Assembly: GCF_036840915.1 (NCBI RefSeq)
Contig: NZ_CP085725.1
Location: 496,001-560,000, forward strand
DNA from: Flavobacterium hankyongi
Lineage (GTDB): Bacteria; Bacteroidota; Bacteroidia; Flavobacteriales; Flavobacteriaceae
Direction of reading: 5' to 3'
DNA length: 64,000 bases
Shown piece after piece: positions 44,307 to 53,382 of this stretch (position 1 is its first letter; each line of letters opens with the position of its first letter). The notes under the pieces were generated by a model. It had not been told where the DNA came from. It made no database searches and saw only the letters and a list, made by a program, of their open reading frames with translations. Position numbers and translations under genes: made by a program.

Positions 44307-46333
44307 TATTTAAAGTTTTTAATTCCGTTTTCTAACCAAGTTTTGTATTCTTGAATATCAGAAGTGTAAGCAACAGGTTCTGATAAGTCGTTGCCTTCGT
44401 TGTCTAGAATTACGTATAAAGGCTGAGAATTACTTTTATATCTTGTAATTTGTAAATCACTCCATTTGTTACCAATTGTTACAACTTCTTTACCAGTAGT
44501 TTTTGAAACATACTGTTGTTCTTTTGGTAATTCAATTTTTCTATCACACACTAAAGAAATTACTACTAGCTTATCTTTTAGGATAGATAAAACTTCAGAA
44601 TTTGACCATACGTTATCTTCCATTTTGCGACAATTAGCACATGCATCACCGGTAAAATCTAATAAAACAGGTTTGTTTACTTGCTTTGCATAAGCAAGCC
44701 CCGTCTCATAATCATCAAAAGTTACAATTCCATGAGGACCAAAATGAGCATGTTCTGGTAAATCAGATTTTATACTTGTATTAGAACTGCCTAAACCATT
44801 AGGAATTTCACTGTAAGTTGAAGGAGGAGTTAATCCACTTAAAATTTTTAAAGGGGCTCCCCATAGACCAGGAATCATATAAAATGTGAATGCAGTTACT
44901 ATAATAGCCATTGAAAGTCTTCCTACTCCAATTTTATCAGCTTTTTCATAATCATGTGGTAACATATATCTGCCAAATAAATACAATGCCCAAGCACCAA
45001 AAATGGCAATCCAAATAGAAATAAATAATTCTCTTTCTAACCAATGTTTTTGTAAAACTAAATCTGCATTTGATAAAAATTTAAAAGCAAAAGCTAATTC
45101 TAGAAAGCCTAAAGAAACTTTAACTGTATTTAACCATCCGCCCGATTTTGGAAGTGAATTTAACCATCCTGGGAACATAGCAAATAACATAAATGGTAAA
45201 GCAATCGCTAATGAAAAACCAAGCATTCCAATAATAGGCGCAATGCCACCTTTTGATGCCGATTCAACTAATAATGTTCCTACAATTGGACCAGTACATG
45301 AAAATGAAACTACTGCTAGTGCAAGAGCCATAAAAATGATTCCTATAATACCTCCTTTATCAGCTTGTGAATCAAGTTTTGTAGCCCAAGAGCTAGGTAA
45401 AACAATTTCGAAAGCTCCTAAAAATGAAAGTGCAAAAATGATTAGCAGCCCAAAGAATATTAAATTGAACCAAACGCTTGTTGATAATTCATTTAATGCT
45501 TCTGCACCAAAAACACCAGTAATTATTGAACCTAAAATTACATAGATGGCAATGATTGATAAACCATAAATAACTGCATTTTTAATCCCTTCACTTTTTG
45601 TTTTACTTTGTTTTGTGAAAAAGCTTACTGTCATAGGAATCATTGGAAAAATACATGGCATTAGCAATGCTGCAAAACCTCCAATAAATGCTAAAATAAA
45701 AATTGACCACAAGCTTTTGCTGTTTTTAGATGAGTCTTTTTCAATAGGATTAGCACTTGATTTGCTTATGTCAGATGGTCTGTTTTCATCGGTTATTAAA
45801 GGAACAGCAATCACTTTTGATGTATCCTCTACAATAGTTGTTGCGTTTTTTTCATCTTCATTAGCTTGTATTTCAGTTGTAGAAGAAACAGGTAATTTAA
45901 TATCAAAAGTTTTGTCCTGTTGAATACAAGCCTCTTTACAAACTTGGTATTCTATGTATACTTTTGCCGAAGTTACTTTAGGATTTGTAATTTTTATTGT
46001 TTGACGAAATTGCGCTTTGTTCTCAAATAAATATTCGTCTACTTCAAAAATATCGCTATATACTTTTTTGTACGGACTCTCTTTAGTTTTACCTACTAAA
46101 TCGTAATTGCCTTTTGCATTTTTGTATTGAATAACAGTTGGTAAAGATGCTCCGTCTGGCGTAAATTGAGAAAACATATGCCATTCATGTTCGATTGTGG
46201 CATCGAGTACTAATACAAATTCGGTATCCGATTTTTTTTCAACAGATGTTTTCCAAGAAACTGGATCTAAAATTTGGGATGTTCCTATAAAGCTTGTTAA
46301 AACTAAAAGAATTGAGGCGAATAGTTTTTTCAT
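44306..46333 (-). CDS. dsbD: thiol:disulfide interchange protein DsbD
   Basis: This 675-residue inner-membrane protein carries reducing equivalents from cytoplasmic thioredoxin to the periplasm. The signal peptide is KKLFASILLVLTSFIGTSQ. The N-terminal DsbD-alpha-like domain has the Cys pair in EYQVCKEACIQQ. The central eight-helix domain has GGFAALLMPCIFPMIPMTVS and SFSCTGPIVGTLL, with the two transmembrane cysteines. The C-terminal thioredoxin-like domain has DFTGDACANCRKMEDNVW (CANC). All three redox pairs are present. Its ATG overlaps the tilS stop by one base. Confidence 0.93.
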   Translation of the reverse strand: MKKLFASILLVLTSFIGTSQILDPVSWKTSVEKKSDTEFVLVLDATIEHEWHMFSQFTPDGASLPTVIQYKNAKGNYDLVGKTKESPYKKVYSDIFEVDEYLFENKAQFRQTIKITNPKVTSAKVYIEYQVCKEACIQQDKTFDIKLPVSSTTEIQANEDEKNATTIVEDTSKVIAVPLITDENRPSDISKSSANPIEKDSSKNSKSLWSIFILAFIGGFAALLMPCIFPMIPMTVSFFTKQSKTKSEGIKNAVIYGLSIIAIYVILGSIITGVFGAEALNELSTSVWFNLIFFGLLIIFALSFLGAFEIVLPSSWATKLDSQADKGGIIGIIFMALALAVVSFSCTGPIVGTLLVESASKGGIAPIIGMLGFSLAIALPFMLFAMFPGWLNSLPKSGGWLNTVKVSLGFLELAFAFKFLSNADLVLQKHWLERELFISIWIAIFGAWALYLFGRYMLPHDYEKADKIGVGRLSMAIIVTAFTFYMIPGLWGAPLKILSGLTPPSTYSEIPNGLGSSNTSIKSDLPEHAHFGPHGIVTFDDYETGLAYAKQVNKPVLLDFTGDACANCRKMEDNVWSNSEVLSILKDKLVVISLVCDRKIELPKEQQYVSKTTGKEVVTIGNKWSDLQITRYKSNSQPLYVILDNEGNDLSEPVAYTSDIQEYKTWLENGIKNFK

Positions 46334-47640
46334 TACTGTAATTCTATTTTTAATATTTGTTGTGTGTTATTATTTGCTAAAAAACGTTGATCTGCACGAT
46401 GGTTTATAATCCAAACTACTTCATTATCTGAACATAAAAGCCAAGTATCTTCTTTCTCTAATAACGAGAATTTTTCATCTTTAAAGTATTTACTTACCTT
46501 CTTTTTTCCCTGCATTCCTGATGGGTAAAAATAATCACCTTCTTGCCATTTTCGAAGCTTTAAAGGAAACTTTAACTTTTCTTTATTGACAAAAATACAT
46601 GACTTACTAGGTTTAGAAATGTAACTTTGGTTACAAATAGATAAATTTAACGGTTTTAGTATACTGTTTTCGTCTTTATTTATTAAAAAAACGTCCTCTT
46701 CATTATTGATTTCTGTTTTTGTAAGTATAAGTTGATTTCTATCTTTTAGAAGACGATAATTTTCTGAAAAAATTTGTTTACCAGATTGACTATGAATTAA
46801 ATCATATATCGATTGCCAATCTGAAAAGTCAAATGGTTTTAGCCATTCATACAAGTATGATTTGTAGTTTTCGAGTTTAATTAATTTGTCGATATCAAAA
46901 TATATTGCATCATTTTTTTTATTAGCAATGTTTTTAAAATTAGAAGTTAGAGTGTTTTTAACTAAAAAATTTGTTTTAGATAGATTTTTAACTGTATTTT
47001 CAAATGATTCTAATAAACTAGGATTTAATTCTTTTAATACTGGAACAACATGATGTCTTATTTTATTTCTGAAATATTTATCTGAACCATTGCTTGAATC
47101 TTCCCGCCAAGAAATATTATTTTTTTTGGCATAATTTTCAATTTCCTTTCTTGAAAAAATTAACAGAGGTCGTAAAATTTTTCCATTTTGTTCTGGGATA
47201 CCGGTTAATCCATCAATACCAGTTCCTCTTGTGAAATTGATTAAAAAAGTTTCTAAAGAATCGTCTAAATGATGAGCTGTAAGTAAATAATCAAAACCTT
47301 CTTTTTCTAACAAATCATTAAACCAATCATACCGAAGTTCACGTGCAGCTTGTTGAATTGATAGTTTATTTATGTTTACATAAGTTTCTGTATCAAAGGT
47401 TTTTATAAAAGTAATTATATTGTATTTTTCTGACTGTGTTTTAACAAATTCTTCATCCTGTTTGCTTTCGTCTCCTCTTAATTGAAAATTGCAATGAGCA
47501 ACACTAATTTCAAAATTGAGTTTTGAAAATAAATCAACTAAAACCATACTGTCAATACCACCACTAACTGCCAAAAGCAGTTTTTTTCCTGACAGAAAAG
47601 GAAATTTTTTATGAATATGATTTTCTAATTGTTGAAGCAT
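46333..47640 (-). CDS. tilS: tRNA(Ile)-lysidine synthase
   Basis: This protein of 435 residues modifies C34 of the AUA-reading isoleucine tRNA to lysidine with ATP and lysine; it is essential in nearly all bacteria. The N-terminal PP-loop motif is LLLAVSGGIDSMVLVDLF, followed by SVAHCNFQLRGDES, LTAHHLDDSLETFLINFTRG and the RPLLIFSRKEIENYA block. The C-terminal TilS domain has FPLKLRKWQEGDYFYPSGM with GKKKVSKYFKD. I chose the ATG at 47640; a TTG two codons earlier overlaps a -7-like box. The gene is 17 bases behind pabB and one base overlapped with dsbD. Confidence 0.95.
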   Translation of the reverse strand: MLQQLENHIHKKFPFLSGKKLLLAVSGGIDSMVLVDLFSKLNFEISVAHCNFQLRGDESKQDEEFVKTQSEKYNIITFIKTFDTETYVNINKLSIQQAARELRYDWFNDLLEKEGFDYLLTAHHLDDSLETFLINFTRGTGIDGLTGIPEQNGKILRPLLIFSRKEIENYAKKNNISWREDSSNGSDKYFRNKIRHHVVPVLKELNPSLLESFENTVKNLSKTNFLVKNTLTSNFKNIANKKNDAIYFDIDKLIKLENYKSYLYEWLKPFDFSDWQSIYDLIHSQSGKQIFSENYRLLKDRNQLILTKTEINNEEDVFLINKDENSILKPLNLSICNQSYISKPSKSCIFVNKEKLKFPLKLRKWQEGDYFYPSGMQGKKKVSKYFKDEKFSLLEKEDTWLLCSDNEVVWIINHRADQRFLANNNTQQILKIELQ

Positions 47641-47643
47641 TCT

Positions 47644-47651
47644 CAAAAGTA
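47644..47651 (-). promoter_or_regulatory. putative -7 box TACTTTTG immediately before tilS
   Basis: On the minus strand TACTTTTG fits TAnnTTTG and ends three bases before the tilS ATG, so a transcript from here would begin at or next to the start codon (leaderless). It lies in the 17-base gap behind pabB. Confidence 0.4.
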
Positions 47652-47657
47652 TGAAAT

Positions 47658-48950
47658 TTAACTCAGTAGTACTTCATGCATTGCTCTAGCTTTTAAAAGA
47701 CACTCTTCATATTCTTTTTCAGGCTCAGAAAGAGCAGTTATAGCACTACCAACTGAGAAAGAAATGTATTTTTCTTGAGCATTGTATAAAATACTTCTAA
47801 TAACCACATTAAAGTCAAAATCGCCAATAGGAGTGAAGTAACCTATGGCTCCGCTGTACAAACCTCTTTTTGTTTCTTCTAGTTCTTCAATGATTTGCAT
47901 TGCCGAAATTTTAGGTGCTCCAGTCATGCTTCCCATAGGGAATGTAGTTTTTAAAATTTCTACAGGAGAGGTAGTATTGTCAATTTCTGAAATGATTGTC
48001 GAAATCATTTGATGAACTTGCTTAAAAGTATAAATACCACATAGTTCTTCTACTTTAACTGAACTTTTTGTTGCAGTATGTGATAAATCATTTCGGACCA
48101 AATCGACAATCATTATATTCTCAGAACGCTCTTTTGGATTTTGTTCTAATTCGGTTTTAGATTGTTCATCTAAATTGTTTTCTTCAAATCGTTTAGAGGT
48201 TCCTTTTATTGGTTGCGAAATAATTTTGGAGTCCTCTTTTTTAATGTATCTTTCGGGAGAAGCCGATAGTAAAAAATGCTGATTATTTTTGAAGAATACT
48301 GCAAAAGGTGGTTCTGATATAGCATTTAATTTTTCAAATGTCTGATTAGAATCAATAATGACATTTTCAGCATAAAATTCCATACAAAAATTAGCTTCAT
48401 AAATATCTCCACGATAAATATGAGACAACATTGTATTTATTTTTTCAATGTACTTTTCTTTCGAAATACGTTGTTCGATATTGACTTTTGACTTTTGGAT
48501 TTTGACTTTTAACTTTCGATATTGTTTAATATTTTCAAAATCTTCTTCCAACTCATCATCACACATCATCAAATAAGAAATTTCTAATTGATTTCCTTTT
48601 AGAAAAAATAGTTTTTTGGGCTGAAAGAAAAACAAATCAGGAAAATGCAAACCATCAAAATTGCTAGATTCTAGTTTTTCAATATCATTTTTTAAATCGT
48701 ATGATAAGTGACCAAATAGCCAATCTTTAGTTTGCTGTTGATATTGTTTTAAGTCCTCAAAGGCATTGTGATAATCGGTTTTAATCGATGTAAACGCATC
48801 AACTGCAAGTACCGCATCGTATGAAGAATATTTCTGGGGGTAATTGTTACTGTCTAAATATATGATTTCACGGAATTGCTGTGCCCAATCTAATAACTGT
48901 CTTTTAAATTCGTTTGGGTTTGAAATATGTTTTAAAACAGAAGTTCTCAA
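47658..48950 (-). CDS. pabB: aminodeoxychorismate synthase component I (PabB)
   Basis: This 430-residue enzyme belongs to the chorismate-binding family. The Lys-containing motif ISQPIKGTSKRF (P-I-K-G-T) is typical of aminodeoxychorismate synthase, whereas anthranilate synthase has P-I-A-G-T. Further conserved blocks are NIMIVDLVRNDLS, TFPMGSMTGAPKISAM and GLYSGAIGYFTPIGDFDFNVVIR. It makes 4-amino-4-deoxychorismate for folate synthesis. The frame starts with TTG at 48950; no ATG precedes it. The glutamine amidotransferase subunit PabA is not in the window. Confidence 0.9.
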   Translation of the reverse strand: MRTSVLKHISNPNEFKRQLLDWAQQFREIIYLDSNNYPQKYSSYDAVLAVDAFTSIKTDYHNAFEDLKQYQQQTKDWLFGHLSYDLKNDIEKLESSNFDGLHFPDLFFFQPKKLFFLKGNQLEISYLMMCDDELEEDFENIKQYRKLKVKIQKSKVNIEQRISKEKYIEKINTMLSHIYRGDIYEANFCMEFYAENVIIDSNQTFEKLNAISEPPFAVFFKNNQHFLLSASPERYIKKEDSKIISQPIKGTSKRFEENNLDEQSKTELEQNPKERSENIMIVDLVRNDLSHTATKSSVKVEELCGIYTFKQVHQMISTIISEIDNTTSPVEILKTTFPMGSMTGAPKISAMQIIEELEETKRGLYSGAIGYFTPIGDFDFNVVIRSILYNAQEKYISFSVGSAITALSEPEKEYEECLLKARAMHEVLLS

Positions 48951-48975
48951 TGATTATATTTTATTAGGTAAAATT

Positions 48976-49018
48976 AAAAAGAAAACCGTCTCTTTTAAAA
49001 TGAGACGGTTTTCTTTTT
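48976..49018. terminator. long-stem terminator between lpdA and pabB
   Basis: A perfect 17-bp stem (core AAAACCGTCTC/GAGACGGTTTT) with a nine-base loop and T run on both strands terminates lpdA on the minus strand, upstream of pabB. Confidence 0.9.
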
Positions 49019-49044
49019 ATCTAAAATGTAGCTTTATCTAAAAT

Positions 49045-50448
49045 CTAAACATGTAAAGCTCTTTTTCCGGTTGCATCAAGAGCTGCTTCTTTGATTGCTT
49101 CAGCAAATGTTGGGTGTGCGTGTGACATTCTTGAGATATCTTCTGCACTTGCACGGAATTCCATTGCTGTCACAGCTTCTGCAATTAAATCGGCAGCACG
49201 AGCTCCAATCATATGAATACCTAAAACTTCATCAGTAGCAGCATCTGCTAAAATTTTGATGAAACCATCATTATCAGCACTTGCACGAGCACGACCTAAA
49301 GCTTTGAATGGGAAACTACCTACTTTGTAATTTTTACCTTCAGCTTTTAATTGTTCTTCAGTTTTACCAACTGCAGAAACTTCTGGCCAAGTATAAACAA
49401 CTCCAGGAATTAAGTTATAATCGATGTGAGGTTTTTGACCTGCTAAATATTCAGCAATCAATACACCTTCTTCTTCTGCTTTGTGAGCTAACATTGCACC
49501 ACGTACAACATCACCAATTGCATAAATATTTGATACTGAAGTCTGTAAATGATCATTTACTTCAACTTGTCCTCTGTCAGTTAATTTAACACCAGCTTTT
49601 TCAGTATTTAAACCATCAGTATAAGGACGACGACCTACAGCTACTAAAGCATAATCCCCATCAAGAACAATCTCTTCTCCTTTAGCATTGTCTGCTTTTA
49701 CAACAACTGCATTTCCGTTGCGAGTAACTTCTTTTACTTTGTGAGAAGTATAGAATTTCATTCCTTGTTTTTTCAATACTTTAGTCAATTCTTTTGATAA
49801 AGCACCGTCCATTCCTGGAATAATTCTGTCCATGAACTCAACTACAGATACTTGTGCTCCTAAACGTAAATAAACTTGACCTAATTCTAAGCCAATAACT
49901 CCACCACCAATAATGATTAAGTGTTTAGGAACTTCTGGTAATTTTAAAGCTTCTGTAGAAGTAATAACTCTTTCTTTATCAATAGAGATGAATGGTAAAG
50001 AAGATGGTTTTGAACCAGTTGCAATGATTGTATTTTTAGCTTCAATTTTTTCTACAGAGCCATCAGCTTTTGTAATTGCTATTGAAGTAGCACTTTCAAA
50101 CGAACCAACACCATTAAAAACAGTGATATTATTTTTGTCCATTAAGAATTTTACTCCACCACTTGTTTGATCTACAACTGCTTGTTTGCGATCAATCATT
50201 TTTTGAAGATTTACTTTTACTTCTCCAGAAACTTCAATTCCGTGGTCTGCAAAATGTTGCAATTCTTCATAATGATGTGAAGAGGCTAATAATGCTTTTG
50301 AAGGAATACATCCTACATTCAAACATGTACCTCCAAGCGTTGAATATTTTTCAATAATGGCAGTTTTCATTCCTAATTGGGCACAACGAATCGCTGCTAC
50401 ATATCCGCCAGGACCTGAACCAATTACAACTACGTCAAATGAACTCAT
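49045..50448 (-). CDS. lpdA: dihydrolipoyl dehydrogenase (E3)
   Basis: This 467-residue FAD flavoprotein is the E3 subunit of the pyruvate and 2-oxoglutarate dehydrogenase complexes. It shows the FAD motif VVIGSGPGGYVAAIRCAQLG, the redox disulfide GGTCLNVGCIPSKALL, the NAD motif IIIGGGVIGLELGQVYLRLG and the C-terminal SHAHPTFAEAIKEA with the catalytic His-Glu pair. A TAATTTTG box lies about 37 bases upstream on the minus strand (50485-50492). It is a single gene here, without E1 or E2 neighbours. Confidence 0.96.
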   Translation of the reverse strand: MSSFDVVVIGSGPGGYVAAIRCAQLGMKTAIIEKYSTLGGTCLNVGCIPSKALLASSHHYEELQHFADHGIEVSGEVKVNLQKMIDRKQAVVDQTSGGVKFLMDKNNITVFNGVGSFESATSIAITKADGSVEKIEAKNTIIATGSKPSSLPFISIDKERVITSTEALKLPEVPKHLIIIGGGVIGLELGQVYLRLGAQVSVVEFMDRIIPGMDGALSKELTKVLKKQGMKFYTSHKVKEVTRNGNAVVVKADNAKGEEIVLDGDYALVAVGRRPYTDGLNTEKAGVKLTDRGQVEVNDHLQTSVSNIYAIGDVVRGAMLAHKAEEEGVLIAEYLAGQKPHIDYNLIPGVVYTWPEVSAVGKTEEQLKAEGKNYKVGSFPFKALGRARASADNDGFIKILADAATDEVLGIHMIGARAADLIAEAVTAMEFRASAEDISRMSHAHPTFAEAIKEAALDATGKRALHV

Positions 50449-50554
50449 AGTATATATTTTATGTTGTTTTTAAAAAATCAACTGCAAAATTAGTGAATTT
50501 TGTTTAGAAGGAATTGTCTTTTTGGAAAATATAGGTAGAAAGAAATTAAATAAA

Positions 50555-50580
50555 AAGCCCTGAAGAATTTCAGGGCTTAA
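50555..50580 (-). terminator. terminator behind the cysteine-rich peptide genes
   Basis: Read on the minus strand, AAGCCCTGAA pairs with TTCAGGGCTT around a short loop, followed by TTTTATTT. It begins 7 bases after the stop of the second peptide gene, supporting a short minus-strand transcript. Confidence 0.8.
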
Positions 50581-50586
50581 ATTTTA

Positions 50587-50778
50587 CTAAACTGCGTCGT
50601 TGCAAGTGTATACCTGAGGGCATCCAATGTAATCAGAGCAATACCATGGACCAGTTACAGCACCGCTACAAGAACAACCACAAAGTGATAAATCAATTTT
50701 AGCTTTACCATAGATTGTTTTTTGGCTTTCTTTTGATAATACCTCAGCCCCAGAAAGATTTAAAAGTTTTGATTTCAT
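50587..50778 (-). CDS. cysteine-rich peptide with conserved leader (RiPP/bacteriocin-like precursor), copy 1
   Basis: This 63-residue peptide starts MKSKLLNLSGAEVLSKESQK, a leader of the form LSKxxQKxI seen in bacteroidotal precursors, then TIYGKAK, where a Gly-Lys replaces the usual Gly-Gly cleavage site. The core has six Cys (residues 33, 35, 37, 47, 53, 59), beginning with CGCSC. Its leader and cysteine pattern match the peptide encoded just upstream (50805-50978), so they are paralogues in one operon with a 26-base gap. No modification enzyme or ABC transporter is near. The function is unknown: it may be an antimicrobial, a signal or a disulfide-rich exported peptide. Confidence 0.7.
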   Translation of the reverse strand: MKSKLLNLSGAEVLSKESQKTIYGKAKIDLSLCGCSCSGAVTGPWYCSDYIGCPQVYTCNDAV

Positions 50779-50804
50779 AATGATATAAATTAATGATTAT
50801 TAAA

Positions 50805-50978
50805 TTAAGAATCTTGTACTGAACATGGATCAATAAAACAAGGTGAACAATGCAGTGGAAGTGGTTTTCCGCAGGTACAATGACATTCTCCATCATTTGG
50901 AGCGCCTCCATTTATTGATTTTTGATTTTCTTTTGATAGTACTTCAACACCAATAATGTTTAAAAGTTTTGTTTTCAT
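50805..50978 (-). CDS. cysteine-rich peptide with GG leader (RiPP/bacteriocin-like precursor), copy 2
   Basis: This 57-residue peptide starts MKTKLLNIIGVEVLSKENQK and continues SINGGAPND, with a clear double-glycine at 24-25, the classic site for cleavage by a C39-type peptidase-transporter. The core has six Cys (32, 34, 36, 44, 47, 52), beginning with CHCTC. The leader differs from copy 1 at only six of the first 22 positions while the cores diverge, the normal signature of precursor paralogues. It is the first gene of the pair on the minus strand. A palindrome ATTACT-AA-AGTAAT lies about 30 bases upstream (51007-51020). Confidence 0.72.
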   Translation of the reverse strand: MKTKLLNIIGVEVLSKENQKSINGGAPNDGECHCTCGKPLPLHCSPCFIDPCSVQDS

Positions 50979-51006
50979 AATTTTTTAGTTTTGATTTAAA
51001 AATAAT

Positions 51007-51020
51007 ATTACTAAAGTAAT
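51007..51020. promoter_or_regulatory. palindrome ATTACT-AA-AGTAAT, possible operator of the peptide genes
   Basis: This perfect 6-bp inverted repeat stands 29 bases upstream of the ATG at 50978, where a repressor or activator could act. No -7 box of standard form is clear. In AT-rich DNA such a palindrome can occur by chance. Confidence 0.25.
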
Positions 51021-51208
51021 CTTTTACTTACAAATTGAAAAATAAAACTTTAATTTTTACTGTTTTAAAATTGAAAGCGAAAGCAATTTTAAGTTAAAAG
51101 GTCAAATTAAAATTAACATTTTGTATTTGTTGATACGTCAAATATTTTTTGAATTCCTTAACAGTTTCAATGTTATCATTTATTAAATTAGAGGCCAAAA
51201 CATAAATT

Positions 51209-53380
51209 ATGAAAAAATATATACTTAGTTTTTTATTAATAGGAAGCGTTTCATTTGCACAAAAGCTTACTATCGAAGAAACTGTTACTGGAGGAAGAAA
51301 ATACGCTCCAACTACTCAAGTAGCTCAACAATGGCGTAAGAATTCTAAATCGGTTGCTTATTTAAGTGCTGATTATGTTAATTTGTTAGAAAAAAGTGCT
51401 ACGAATGGATGGAAAGAAGCAACTTTGGCTACAAAATCTGATTTTGAAAATGCTTTAAAAGCAAAAATTACTTCAGATGAATTTTCAGTAAAAACTTTTC
51501 CAACTTCTATTGAGTGGAAGTCTACTAATGCATTTGAAACAGAGGTTTCAGGTAAAAAAAATAATTATAAGGTCATATTTGATGTTGTTTACAAACAAAT
51601 CACAAATGTAATTTCTTATTCAAATGAAGGAGAACAAGCAAAGTTTGCTAATAATGGAAATGTATCTTGGTTAAAAGAAAACAATATTAAAATTACTACT
51701 GCTTCGGGTAATGTTATAGATGTTACTAATGATACAGATAAAGGTATTGTGAATGGTTCTGATTATGTACACCGTCAGGAATTTGGTATCAAAGAAGGAA
51801 TGTGGTGGAATGAAGCTGGAACACAATTAGCGTATTACCGTAAAGATGAAACCATGGTTGCTAATTATCCTATAACCAATTGGAACGAACGCGAAGCAAT
51901 TAATAAGGATATCAAATATCCTATGGCTGGAATGACTAGCGAAAATGTAACTTTAGTGGTTTTTGATGTTGCTTCAGGAAAAAAAGTAACGATTCAAACC
52001 GGCGAGCCAAAAGAACAATACTTAACAATGGTTTCTTGGGAACCAACAGGAAAAAACATTTTCATCGGAATTTTAAATCGTGAACAGAATCATTTAAAAT
52101 TCAATAAGTATGATGCACAAACTGGTGCTTTTGTAAAAACATTATTTGAAGAAAAAGCATCAACTTGGGTTGAACCACAACATGCTTTAATATTTGTGCC
52201 AAATAATCCATCTCAATTTATTTATCAAACTGATTTTAATGGTTATAACCAAATGTATTTATACAATACTGATGGAAAACTATTGAAAAATTTAGGGTTT
52301 GGTGATGTAATTGTTAAAGATTTTTTAGGTTTTGATAACAGTGCTTCAAAAATCAACTACATAGGTACTGCTAACAATGGTTTAGACCGTCAGTTGTATC
52401 AAGTAGATTTAAAATCTGGAAAAACGATTCAGTTAACTTCGATTTCGGGAACGCATAATGCTTCAGTTTCTTCAGACGGAACTATGGTTTTAGATCAATA
52501 CAGTAATGTTACAACGCCAAATGAGATTTCAATTTTGAACATTAAAACAAAAATGGCGAACACAACTTTAGTTAAAGCTGATAATCCTTTTACTGGTAAA
52601 ATTGATATGCCAAAAATGGAATTGGTAACAATTACTTCAGCCGATGGGAAAACACCATTAAACGCACGTATTATCTATCCAGCAAATTTTGATGCTGCAA
52701 AAAAATATCCAGTAATGGTATATGTGTATGGAGGTTCACATGCTCAATTAGTGACTAACCGATGGTTAGGAGGAGCTGGTTATTTCGATTACTATATGGC
52801 ACAACAAGGTTATGTGGTTTTCACATTAGATAATAGAGGAAGTGATGCCCGTGGGAAAAAATTCTGTGATGTTAACCACCGTCAGTTGGGAGTAAACGAA
52901 ATGGCTGACCAAATGAAAGGTGTTGAATTTTTAAAATCTAAATCGTTTGTAGATCAGGATAAAATTGGAGTTTTTGGATGGAGCTTTGGAGGTTTTATGA
53001 CAACTACTTTAATGACTAATCAAACTGATACGTTTAAAGTTGGAGTAGCAGGTGGTCCAGTAATCGATTGGAAATATTACGAAATCATGTACGGTGAGCG
53101 TTATATGGATATGCCACAAGAAAATCCAGAAGGTTATGCAAAAGCTTCTTTATTGGATAAAGCTAAAAATCTAAAAGGACGTTTATTAATAATTCATGGA
53201 GCACAAGATCCTGTAGTAGTGCAACAAAACAGTATGAATTTTATCGAGTCTTGTATTAAAGCTGGTAAACAAGTTGATTATTTCTTGTATCCTAATCACG
53301 AACACAATGTAGCCGGTAGAGATCGTATTCATATGTATGCTAAAATTGCAGATTATTTTGATACATACTTGAAAAAATAA
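51209..53380 (+). CDS. exported S9 family prolyl peptidase (DPP IV type)
   Basis: This 723-residue enzyme has a signal peptide (KKYILSFLLIGSVSFAQ), a beta-propeller domain (about 40-470) and a C-terminal alpha/beta-hydrolase. The nucleophile is Ser592 in FGWSFGGFMTT, the Asp is Asp667 in GAQDPVV, and the His is in the NHEHNV segment (697-699). Residues VPNNPSQFIYQTDFNGYNQM in the propeller fit DPP IV relatives. Such enzymes remove dipeptides ending in proline or alanine in the periplasm or at the surface, for peptide nutrition. A split small gene follows three bases later. Confidence 0.93.
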   Translation: MKKYILSFLLIGSVSFAQKLTIEETVTGGRKYAPTTQVAQQWRKNSKSVAYLSADYVNLLEKSATNGWKEATLATKSDFENALKAKITSDEFSVKTFPTSIEWKSTNAFETEVSGKKNNYKVIFDVVYKQITNVISYSNEGEQAKFANNGNVSWLKENNIKITTASGNVIDVTNDTDKGIVNGSDYVHRQEFGIKEGMWWNEAGTQLAYYRKDETMVANYPITNWNEREAINKDIKYPMAGMTSENVTLVVFDVASGKKVTIQTGEPKEQYLTMVSWEPTGKNIFIGILNREQNHLKFNKYDAQTGAFVKTLFEEKASTWVEPQHALIFVPNNPSQFIYQTDFNGYNQMYLYNTDGKLLKNLGFGDVIVKDFLGFDNSASKINYIGTANNGLDRQLYQVDLKSGKTIQLTSISGTHNASVSSDGTMVLDQYSNVTTPNEISILNIKTKMANTTLVKADNPFTGKIDMPKMELVTITSADGKTPLNARIIYPANFDAAKKYPVMVYVYGGSHAQLVTNRWLGGAGYFDYYMAQQGYVVFTLDNRGSDARGKKFCDVNHRQLGVNEMADQMKGVEFLKSKSFVDQDKIGVFGWSFGGFMTTTLMTNQTDTFKVGVAGGPVIDWKYYEIMYGERYMDMPQENPEGYAKASLLDKAKNLKGRLLIIHGAQDPVVVQQNSMNFIESCIKAGKQVDYFLYPNHEHNVAGRDRIHMYAKIADYFDTYLKK

Positions 53381-53382
53381 TT

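Noticed and set aside
45003..45545. 180-codon open frame on the plus strand opposite dsbD
   Set aside because: It is the antisense of a strongly conserved dsbD and has no homologous motif or promoter.
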